The notes beneath the pieces are model-generated. The model did no database searches. It was not told where the DNA came from and was given only the letters and a program-made list of their open reading frames with translations. A stretch of 64,000 nt of DNA from Gracilaria domingensis (Eukaryota; Rhodophyta; Florideophyceae; Gracilariales; Gracilariaceae), in the NCBI GenBank assembly GCA_022539475.1, contig VCMS01000001.1, forward strand, positions 725,605 through 789,604. Direction: 5' to 3'. Positions 41,192 to 50,140 of this stretch are shown here, one piece after another (within the stretch, counting starts at the first letter, position 1; each line of letters opens with the position of its first letter). The translations under genes and the position numbers were made by a program.

Positions 41192-41755
41192 GCTACCGTG
41201 CCTGTGCTCTTGAACTTTGCGCACATGGTATTTGAAACTCAGAACGACGCAAACTGTTAGCAATGAATGCTTTAAGGACGTCATTCTGTTAATAATGACG
41301 TGCGAAATGCACTGGGGAAAGCTTAGACATGAATAAAACGCCATGATCTGTCATTACGTCGATGTAATCAAGTTTGCCTCCCAGGATCTATCTTGTGTTC
41401 AATAATCGAAGTTGAACAGCTCTTTAGCTTCAAGAGTGACAACCTGGTCTTAACAACATCAACAAGATCATCTGGATCGGATAATCTAAGACACCTTAGA
41501 ACGCAACCGTACGCTGGACTCATGCGATCCCCGTTCACGTGGTGACTTTGTCTTCCTTCGGGAACAAAACGGATCTGTGGTCGGGTCTCCAATGGAGGCC
41601 GGCATTTTTTCAACTGTACGCTGTACAGAAAAACGCTGTCGTGTCTCACCGATAATGCTGTCGACACGCTTGATGCATCGCAAGGATTCCTTTATTGTCG
41701 CGATGAACGCATTTGAACACTCGCGATTGAGATGTCATGCAGAATAATCACGTTA
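41175..41755. repeat. dispersed duplicate segment, copy 2, with ~100-bp insertion
   Basis: This matches 36270-36740 except for 41517-41615. That insertion is bounded by GTACGCTG on each side (41509-41516 and 41616-41623), where copy 1 has a single GTAGGCTG. Confidence 0.82.
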
Positions 41756-41929
41756 CTCCGTATCATACGTGGAGTTTTTACCTTCAGTACCTTTGGTACA
41801 ACCATGTACGTGCAGATGCCCTTGGCGCATCTGCGCGTACATGGTTTTGTAAGCGAATCAATTTTGAAATTCAAAGCCTGTCTGTTCAAAGTTTGATCGG
41901 GCATGCAGCAGCGTACCAGAGACACTTGG

Positions 41930-42450
41930 AGACGAAGCGAGATGGAAATTGCAATCGTTCAGACGAAGATGACAGCAGTGCTTTGCACATGGTCGCAGCG
42001 GAAGGACATATTTCTACCGAGCAAGCACAGCTTGCGAGGCGCTGACATGGACTGTGGGGATCATTTTGGCCACACGGCGTTGCATTGCGCCGCTGATGCA
42101 CGCCAGACTTACCCCGCAACTTTTTGATAGAGCAGGGCGGTGCGACAGGCTCGATGGGCATATTACTGCTAAACAGTGTCGCCCGTGTAGAGGTTTGGCG
42201 CAGCTCGTAGTGCTGGATTGTAGCTTTCATTCAACGTGCTTGCGCACTGCGCGACGACATTTTACTGAAAGCTGAAGAGTTTGCAGTGATACCGCAGAAT
42301 AGTACCAAGCCTCACGGGCATCAACCCCTCCGATTTGGCTGGCACGCAGACAAGCAGACCACTGCAGAGGAAAACCACCAAGTTCGCCTTCGCTTGCGCC
42401 TTGTGACGCGAAGCAGATGCGTCATACATGATCGCGGTGCAGGGTGATGA
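41930..42450 (+). pseudogene. ankyrin-repeat gene remnant
   Basis: Two ankyrin repeats are readable across a frameshift: DEDDSSALHMVAAEGHI, then GADMDCGDHFGHTALHCAAD, the canonical GAD...G.TALH.AA pattern. Downstream it aligns with 34.08-34.40 kb. No long frame remains. Confidence 0.68.
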
Positions 42451-42770
42451 GCAACTTGTGAACGCCATCACGACGTTCAGCGCTGATCTCATCGTGGCTG
42501 CGCGCCGTGGCCCGTGGGGCAACAACCGACACCGAAGACGGCGTTGTGCGCAAGAATACTACGTGGAATCTCACTTTGGTCCCGAGACGTGTGGGAAAGC
42601 ACATGCTAAACATAGGATACCGAGACAAGCCCAAGTACCAAAGGTAGACGCCCCCAACCCAACCTTCCTCTCTTTCCGAGTGCACACAGCGAGCTCTTGA
42701 GCACGCAACGATGACGCAATCTTTGATCCCTCGCCATCCTCTGGCATTTTCATCACCACGTCGTAGATTT

Positions 42771-42986
42771 TTAGGAGGTCATTCCCAATTTGTGAGCAAG
42801 TGCAAGATCGCTTCTTAGACGTGTCACTTCTTTCCATAACCAAATGAAGTAACAGAATGCAATTAGAATCAGCCAAATTGTCACGAAAGCTATTCCCACC
42901 ATCAACCCGCTCACATGCCGTCCACTTGAATGACAATGGTACCAAGATATGCCCCGCAAAGGAGCATACAGTATGCCGTCATCCAA
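42771..42986 (-). CDS. unknown small single-pass membrane protein B
   Basis: This 71-residue protein is MDDGILYAPLRGISWYHC, a short polar segment, a transmembrane helix (LMVGIAFVTIWLILIAFCYF), then a basic tail with EVTRLRSDLALAHKL. It is the paralogue of 33200-33442 in inverted orientation. It is divergent to gene A with about 590 bp between. No family recognised. Confidence 0.5.
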   Translation of the reverse strand: MDDGILYAPLRGISWYHCHSSGRHVSGLMVGIAFVTIWLILIAFCYFIWLWKEVTRLRSDLALAHKLGMTS

Positions 42987-43574
42987 TTGTTCATGCTCTC
43001 CGCTACTAAGTTCTCTTTCTCTTTATTACATTCAACCCCTTATTGCACCTTTCCTACTCTGCCGAAGACTGTTGTTGCTTCGCTTCTCATGAAATCATAC
43101 TCTCTAGTATAACATGCTACCTTCCGCGGTAACATTGTCTGGAATAACCTCCAAATGTTCAGATAATATTCGGATCTATAATGTCGTCACATGGTTGCGT
43201 GGTCACACTATACTTTTGCAATTCGTTTCTCTTCGCTTCGAATTGGAGATGACTGACAATCTTTGCGGGAGAAGCAATGGTAGTTGCTCTCTGGGATGAT
43301 TCTCAGCCCTCTCCAACTCAAACATCAGCACTACTTAAGCCCACCAGCTCCAGCCTCTTCGCTCTCAATCGCATTCTCTTCCTCACCACCCGCATAGCTA
43401 ACAAACAACCCACACGCTTCATCTTGCTCCGTTCATCCGCTTCATCCGTCTCTATCCAACCTCAACGTTCCCTAACACACCGCCCCAACCCCACCCCACC
43501 CTCCCTGCCCCCCACCGGAACCCATCCCGCCATCTCATCTCAAACGCTTGAACCCCACGCCAAGCACCGACAAA

Positions 43575-44108
43575 ATGAACCCCGACGACTTCATCTTCGT
43601 TGACAAATGCGGCGATGTGTTCATGCCCGATATATTGATGGCGTTTCAAATCATCTACGCGTTGGCCGGCTCCATGGGCTATACCGGCATACGATACGCC
43701 GACTGGTTGAGAAGAAACGATTCTTCGCAGGACGCTTCTCCATTGCCGGCCAGCGTTAACTTGAGGGTGGCGACGAGACCACTCCACAGGCGAAGCCTTT
43801 CCCCACGGGGCTCGCCGAAGAGAAGGTCACATGGGGAACTAGGAGTAAGCGGTGGTGTCATGAAGAGGTTTGAGAAGCTTCGGCTTCAACGCATCCCCAG
43901 CCACAGGTTCTCACGGTCCGAGATTTTGGACATGGTGAAGGTAATGCCACCAGCCCCTGTGGTCCGCATGTCGATGATGGGGCGCCGAGAAGCCAGCGAC
44001 GTGCCTTCAGCTGAGGTATCGTTCGCGAGTCCCGAAGACTGCGAGAGGGTTTATGCGGAGGTGAAGAGGCCGTTAGAGCTAGATGGGATTTGCGTGTCCC
44101 CAGTTTAG
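43575..44108 (+). CDS. unknown protein A, paralogue of 32086-32622
   Basis: This 177-residue protein starts MNPDDFIFVDKCGD; the ATG at 43575 is chosen because both paralogues align from here. A hydrophobic stretch (ILMAFQIIYALAGS) and GYTGIRYADWLRRND follow, then a Ser/Arg-rich linker and a conserved C-terminal region (SHRFSRSEILDMVKV, DCERVYAEVK). The 3' ~200 bp is almost identical to the inverted copy while the 5' part differs considerably. The frame is intact in both copies. Function unknown; the C-terminal part could be a small interaction domain. Confidence 0.62.
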   Translation: MNPDDFIFVDKCGDVFMPDILMAFQIIYALAGSMGYTGIRYADWLRRNDSSQDASPLPASVNLRVATRPLHRRSLSPRGSPKRRSHGELGVSGGVMKRFEKLRLQRIPSHRFSRSEILDMVKVMPPAPVVRMSMMGRREASDVPSAEVSFASPEDCERVYAEVKRPLELDGICVSPV

Positions 44109-44599
44109 AATGCGGGATGGTACATTGTAGTTGGTTTAAAGATAAAAAGAACTTTTTGAAAACCTTCCTGTTTGCCGAGCCTACCACACAGCAACACGAT
44201 TCAGGAATGCGGAAATGCTGAAAGACTTAAACAGCAAGTCCGCTGTAGAACCCAATAAAACCATTGACTGTTTCTTAAGTTATAGCTTGTGAAGGTTATA
44301 GAAGAGAACCGAAGTAGAATGAGCGTAGGCACCCACAATAAAAGAAGAAAGAAGAAAGAACAACATTACGGTTATCACAGACTTAGCTTTCATTGCGTTG
44401 CGTTTTCGTTTCCAGTAGACTTGGACACGATTGCAGAAGCGAAACCATTTTGCATGGTTAAATCCTAGCAACATGAGACCGACAAAATGAGAGCCGCAGA
44501 AAAAGGAGGTGAGAAAGCCTCGAGGACCTTGCCATGCTATTACTTCAGTCATACTTTTATCGAACTGATGCCGTTCTCGAGACAATCATGGAGAAGTTC

Positions 44600-45640
44600 T
44601 GAAACCCTGGAAGCGAGGAAAATTTATGCTCTTGAAGAAAGAGTGGCTTCCGTTTGCAATTCAGTCCTGCGGACGATGGCAAGAATTGTGTCCTACTGAT
44701 TTGGTGAAACGGAGAATGGATGAACGTACGATTTTCAGAATCGACAACGAGCACACTGTTCAGTTTGAGGTACCTTATCCAGAGAATCGTCAGCCGTCTT
44801 CAATGAGGCCAAGAAACCTCGATTACCCTGATAGTGTAGATACGTGGTTTAATGACCAGCACACAATCTATTGTACTTTTGGAGAGACGTAGAGCCGATG
44901 GCATTCAACAGAGCTACCTCGGTGCACTGTCAAGAATGGCACAACGAAAGTCGCTCTGACATCATGTATCTTGAGCGGAAGGGGATGCGGAGAGGAAGTG
45001 AAAAGCCGAGAAGTAGCATTAAAGACTTGTTTTATGGGTGAACTGTTTCGGGATTACATATGCGACTCCTTGCCCAGCAAAGGTTGATCGCGACAAAGAG
45101 TTCGAAACTCGATTACCCTGCATAAGCAATGCCTTCGACAGAACGGTGCGTGTTTGGGACGCTCACAGCGGGCAGGATGCTCAAGAACCTACTTGTCGCT
45201 CACACGGATTCGGTTACCTGTGTTACGCTAAGCGTAGTCGGTAACTGCGTTGTGTTGCGTTCGGACGACAAAATCGTGATTGTTCAGGATGCTCACAGTG
45301 GACAGGCACTCACAATCACCTTCGTTGGTCACACTGCTTCGGCGACATCTGCTGCTATTAGTGAAGACGGAGAGCACATAGTATCAGGTTCAGAAGACAA
45401 AGCAGTGCGTGTGTAGGACGTGCGCAGCGGTGAAGATGTTAGAATTGCACTCGTGCAGGACTACACGGTGGGTCCTGTTTTGCGGATCCGTTTTGTTCGC
45501 AATTTGTGTCCTTCGAAATATGCAGAGTGGGAAGGCTGTGACGAGTCGCGATACGGAGTGGCAGGCGACCGTGGACGCGCTCTCTCTTTCTTGGTCAGGA
45601 CGTAGATGTTACTGGTCAGCTTTCTTCAGGGAAGTTGTTG
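44600..45640 (+). pseudogene. decayed WD40 portion of the NLR-like family
   Basis: Pieces with WD40 character occur in two frames: NAFDRTVRVWDAHSGQ, HTDSVTCVTLSVVGNCVV, HTASATSAAISEDGEHIVSG and SEDKAVRV followed by a stop. The post-repeat segment SRDTEWQATVDALSLSW follows. The order is the same as in the intact gene. The DNA at 45.55-45.66 kb is the reverse complement counterpart of 29.99-30.11 kb. A TrhO fragment follows on the opposite strand. Confidence 0.8.
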
Positions 45641-45901
45641 ACTGTGGCGGCCACAACACCCGCTCGGCAAAGATTCTCGCCACGAGCGATGAGCGGGTGT
45701 GTAACGTCATTGCTACCGTCGCGTTCTTCTCTCAAGATTTGATAAGAGCTGTCAGATTTTGCGGTAGTGCGGCATCGTCACGAAAAGGTCGATTGTGTTT
45801 CCCCGAAGAGAACGTAGGGTGTCAACCATTTCCCCGTCATGTCGAAACAGCATGAGATCAAACGAAATAGGAACCAAGAAAGAAGGAGGCGGAAAATCGT
45901 T

Positions 45902-46215
45902 TTAAAGGCGGAGCCTTCCAACGTATCGAGGAAAGTCAGAAAACTGACGTACCACCGGTATGGGAGGTAGTACCGCTCCTCTGAGTCGACAAATTCCAAA
46001 CTCATACTGGTTACGAACATCCATCACGACCGCATTCATTGACTGTTCAAGAAGTACATCCCGGAATTGATCGGGTGCAAGATGCGGCAACGACTGTTTC
46101 CATGAGGCCCTTGTAGGTGGGATCCCCATCGTCACCGGCATTTTCCGTTTCTGACCGTCCATCTATCCGGAAAATTTTTGGGAGCTGCCGCTGGAAACCG
46201 TGAGACCGATATTAT
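45902..46215 (-). pseudogene. TrhO middle fragment
   Basis: It contains MGIPPTRASWKQSLPHLAPD, VVMDVRNQYEFGICRLRGAV and QFSDFPRYV, matching residues ~75-161 of the intact TrhO, with a small insertion before RQFSDF. It stops before the catalytic cysteine loop. Confidence 0.85.
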
Positions 46216-47070
46216 AGCTTCGACAATCACGCATTCATAGGGTGTGTGCCAAAGCGTTATGGCGACAAGGCCAATTGCCTGGAGAGCTGCTGACCTACCG
46301 TCCCCCTCTTGGATACTGGTTCAATGACAGGTATCAGCACGGCTGGAATGTCTACTACTGGCGGCACCAGCATAAGCATGTGCGCGGCCTCCTTGATTGA
46401 CATCCATAGTCATTGGCATCAATGTGCACGAACCAAGGCCTTAACTCACAACACCTTGCTCCAGAGTATTAAAGACTGCACCAAGAGGCAATGCCGAGAG
46501 ATCTGGAAGGAACAGAGCTGGCCGTATGCATACAAACGAAAACCATAAGAGCTTCGTCCTCAGTCATTGTACTCCAGTTTCTGGCTCTTCTACATGACAA
46601 GGATTGTGAAAATGTCTGAGAGATTGCGCTGTCCGCACGTTAGCGTCGTCGAACTAAGCTGAACAACGTCGCATCTCGGACGCTACGGAGTACACAGCAG
46701 TGCACAACCCGTTATCTCTCGGGCTATCAGCTGCTACGGAGAAAGGGAAAGCCGACGAGAAGTGATCTGTGGTCACTACCAGTGACCAATGAACGCATCT
46801 CATTCTTGTCACCTCACATCTCTCTTTTCTGCGGAGGTCACCGATCGGTGGTCAACTGTTCAACTTCAAGACGCGGGGCTCACACTCCTTGCCACTCCGC
46901 CCTTCGTACCGCTGGCTGGAGGACACTACTATGAATTGGGCACCGCTCAGAATTTCACTGCGTCCGTCCTCCGTCCCTGCATTTTTGGCGAACACCAGTC
47001 TTCTGCAACGCAACCATAGACACACTGCTACATCTATCGTCTAACCGAACCTAGCAGGCCATTCTATGAT
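46216..47070. other. intergenic, nothing recognised
   Basis: Only short frames without paralogues or motifs. Confidence 0.4.
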
Positions 47071-47074
47071 TCAG

Positions 47075-47270
47075 AACGCATCCTCCTGAGCTATGCTGGA
47101 GAAGACAAAAAACTACAGCACGCCCGTTGCATGAGAGCCTCACAAGACATGGCCTCCCCGTTTTTCTTGACAACGAGTTCTTTCGTCTCGGCGATCATTC
47201 CCCAAAATGTCATAGAACAAGCCATGCAAACCGTTCTTGTTGGCGTTGACTTAACTTTGCGACACTCCGC
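47075..47270 (+). pseudogene. TIR-domain fragment, frameshifted
   Basis: RILLSYAGEDKK is TIR box 1. After a frameshift HGLPVFLDNEFFRLGDHSP matches box 2, and AMQTVLVGV corresponds to AIQTAPVGV of the intact gene. It is about 1.2 kb upstream of the intact gene. Confidence 0.75.
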
Positions 47271-48517
47271 AGGCGGCGGTAACTATAGGCCTTAATGAAG
47301 TTCGCATTGCAGACGTGGCATGCTACGGATCTTTCCATGCGCGTGCATGGTTCCAGTCGTTCCTTGCCGTACCTGATGGGACCGGCATAAGTTTCAGGAC
47401 GAAGCTCAGTGCTTAAACTGCCTCCGTGAGCGTGCAGTTGCTGTAACACAGAAGGACACTACTTGAACTGTGCGTTACGTATGATCTGCGATACCGCTGT
47501 ATTCAGTACGGGTTCTGCGCGTATCAAGCAAATGAAGGCACACAAGTCGCATACGCGTCGTGCCGTTTTCTGCGATGACTACGGAGACGCCTCTTCTTTT
47601 GCGCGTCGTTTTAAGAATGCTTCACCGCTGTTGCAAAGCACGCGTGCGTGCACGGCTGCCGCTGCCTGGTTGAACTCGACTGTATTGGGATTTCGCTTCT
47701 GACGCTGCGTGCTCTAAGTTGTGATTGGCATGACCGATCTTGCCAGTGAGTGCAGGGCTAGTCAAGTTGCTAATCTCTAGACGGTCCGTGGTGCGCCCTC
47801 GTGCCGAGCTGTACACGCGTGCGATCGACGGCGACGACTTTGTGAACGTTGCGCATGGCGATCATCGCCAGGATCGCGTTCTGTTCGCATGCTGTGTCCG
47901 TTTTGAAACCGGTTCTGGACGCGGAGCTGTTGGTCGGTGCTGAACTGCCCACGTGGGAGACTGGGGCGGAGAAGGAGCTTCACGGAACACGGAAGTGGTC
48001 TCCTGCGCGCGGGTTGCGCTTCGCACGTACCGTCGTAGATGTTGTGTACGACGGTATTGCACGCGCAAGTTGACACACTATTGTTTTGTTTGGTTACACG
48101 TATGTTCACTCATGCACGTCTTTGTTGTATGGAATGACCCTCCCTTGGCGAATAGCTCAGACATAATCACGGGGGGCCCTTCTCTGTTTCATTGTTGAGC
48201 AGGATACTTTAACTCGCTCTCTCCAACATTGTTTCATCTCCATGAGCGCGGACATATTTGAGAACAAACAACTCGTATTGTCGTGGAATCCGAGCGCAAT
48301 CACAGCTGGCTCCACCGTCAGTTCGTCTCGGACGTAACGAAGCCCAACGCAACTCTGCTAGTCTGTCTGTTATCATTGTGGTCCGCTCACAATCACGGAA
48401 ACTGCGGTAACGAGGCCACCGAACCAACTCTCAGTCAAGCTTCTTCTCAGAGTCTCCGTTGTCTCAAGAGTGCGACGCCAATTTGCTAGCCAAAAAGCAG
48501 CAGCTCATCATTCCTCC
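47271..48517. other. upstream region of the TIR-NB-ARC gene
   Basis: No gene recognised. A block at 47.70-47.89 kb resembles 37.28-37.50 kb. Confidence 0.4.
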
Positions 48518-50137
48518 ATGGTAGAAGGCGCTTCCCCTTCCGGTGCACCACCGGCTCAAATCTTTCTCAGCCATGCCGGTGAAGACAAGGAGACAATCGC
48601 CAGGCCGTTGTACAAGCGCCTTTGCAAGCGTGGGATCTCCGTCTTTCTGGACAACGAGTCATTTCGTGTCGGTGAAGATTGCCCTGAAGTCATGGAGCAT
48701 GCCATACAAACCGCGCCTGTGGGAGTGTTCATCATGAGTCCCGAGTTTGTGGCAAAGCAATGGCCCATGCGTGAACTTTTGGCATTTGTGAAGCGATACG
48801 ACGATGCAATTGCTGCCAAAGACACCCCACCGTTACTAATTCCAGTGTTCTACCGCTTTTCCACTCGCCAGTGCTGCGATCCGACCATTTTCGATACGTA
48901 CAGTGAGCTCTTTTCTCGACACGGCCTTTTTAATCGTGCCCTGGAGGATGTTATATCATTTAAACAGGTCAAACATGCATTGCATACGGCCAAAAAGTTG
49001 TGGAGCGTGGAGAACAACTGTGGTGCATCCAATTCGGATAGTCCTAACATGTTGGAAACTAGAGAGAAGTTTATCGAAACTATTGAGAACATCATTTTGA
49101 AACGTCTTGGAATTGAGAGATCTCGTTTGAAAGACAGCAGTTATCGAGTAGTTAGCAAACCACTTATGCAACAAGATGTATACACTTCATGCAGCATGGT
49201 GCTCCCTAACCCACCGCGATTAACTTTGGACTATAATTCGCTAACCACATGCGAGGGAAGGTTGAAGGCAGCAGTTTTAGAAAAAAGTGAGAGCCGAATT
49301 GTCGCTGTTGTGGCTAATGGAAAAGGGGGAGTTGGTAAGACGTGCGCTTTGAGAGGACTTGCGGAAGACCGTGGAGTCAAAAATGTATTTGATGGGGGTA
49401 TTCTATACATGCAACTTGGAAATGATGCTACGGTATCGACCGTCATTGAAGGAATCGCAAATGCTGTTGAGTGCACAGGGGGCTCAAAGCTTTCAAGTAT
49501 CGTAAGGACATGCAAATCTATTCCAAAGGCATCGCAAAAAGCTGCGCAATGGTTTAGACCACATTCATGCTTGATTCTTGTGGATGATATATGGCATTCG
49601 AATGGAATAGATTGTGATGTGTTGACAGTACTCGGACTTATGCTGAACCCAAAGAGCCGATTAGTATACACAACAAGAGACAGCCATTTTCTTGTAAGAG
49701 CGAATGAAGTGATTGAGTTCAAGGAGAAGGAGGTGCATGGGGAGTTATCGCGTCGAATGTTGATGACACATGCGGGTTTTGAGCGACACACTGTGCTTGA
49801 TCGGAAGAACGAGAAGGCGTTCAATTATTTTCTGACATTGTGTCAGGGACTACCGCTTGGGTTTGGTATCGTGGGGGGGTCCGTAAGACGTTATTCATTT
49901 TCGAGCTGGCCGAAAGAGAACGCATGGTCAGACTTTTACGAGGACGTTTGTGCGGAAGAAACAGACTTAATGCAAGCTGAAGCTGAGACATATGGGGCAC
50001 TACCAAAGATTGTGGATATATCTCTTGAGGTGCTTGAGAGAGAGAGTGGAGATGGGAAGTTTGGGAACTGGTTTCGTGCTCTGTGTGTAATTCAAAAACA
50101 GCAATCTGTGCCTGTACGGATGTTACAAAAGCTGTAG
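48518..50137 (+). CDS. TIR-NB-ARC half of an NLR-like receptor, ending at an internal TAG
   Basis: The protein has 539 residues from ATG 48518 (an upstream GTG at 48470 is not preferred). The TIR domain (about 15-150) has box 1 IFLSHAGEDKETIARPLY, box 2 SVFLDNESFRVGEDCPEVM, and SPEFVAKQWPMREL whose Glu86 sits at the position of the catalytic glutamate of NADase TIRs. NB-ARC (about 240-530) has a P-loop GKGGVGKT (268-275), Walker B CLILVDDIW (351-359), RLVYTTRD (sensor) and QGLPLGFGIVGG (GLPL). The frame then reaches TAG at 50135-50137 and continues open in the same frame into a WD40 protein. TIR-NB-ARC proteins are intracellular immune or STAND switches in plants, fungi and bacteria. The TAG follows MLQKL, where a tryptophan is common in NB-ARC proteins, so TGG to TAG is plausible. 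Confidence 0.9.
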   Translation: MVEGASPSGAPPAQIFLSHAGEDKETIARPLYKRLCKRGISVFLDNESFRVGEDCPEVMEHAIQTAPVGVFIMSPEFVAKQWPMRELLAFVKRYDDAIAAKDTPPLLIPVFYRFSTRQCCDPTIFDTYSELFSRHGLFNRALEDVISFKQVKHALHTAKKLWSVENNCGASNSDSPNMLETREKFIETIENIILKRLGIERSRLKDSSYRVVSKPLMQQDVYTSCSMVLPNPPRLTLDYNSLTTCEGRLKAAVLEKSESRIVAVVANGKGGVGKTCALRGLAEDRGVKNVFDGGILYMQLGNDATVSTVIEGIANAVECTGGSKLSSIVRTCKSIPKASQKAAQWFRPHSCLILVDDIWHSNGIDCDVLTVLGLMLNPKSRLVYTTRDSHFLVRANEVIEFKEKEVHGELSRRMLMTHAGFERHTVLDRKNEKAFNYFLTLCQGLPLGFGIVGGSVRRYSFSSWPKENAWSDFYEDVCAEETDLMQAEAETYGALPKIVDISLEVLERESGDGKFGNWFRALCVIQKQQSVPVRMLQKL

Positions 50138-50140
50138 GGC

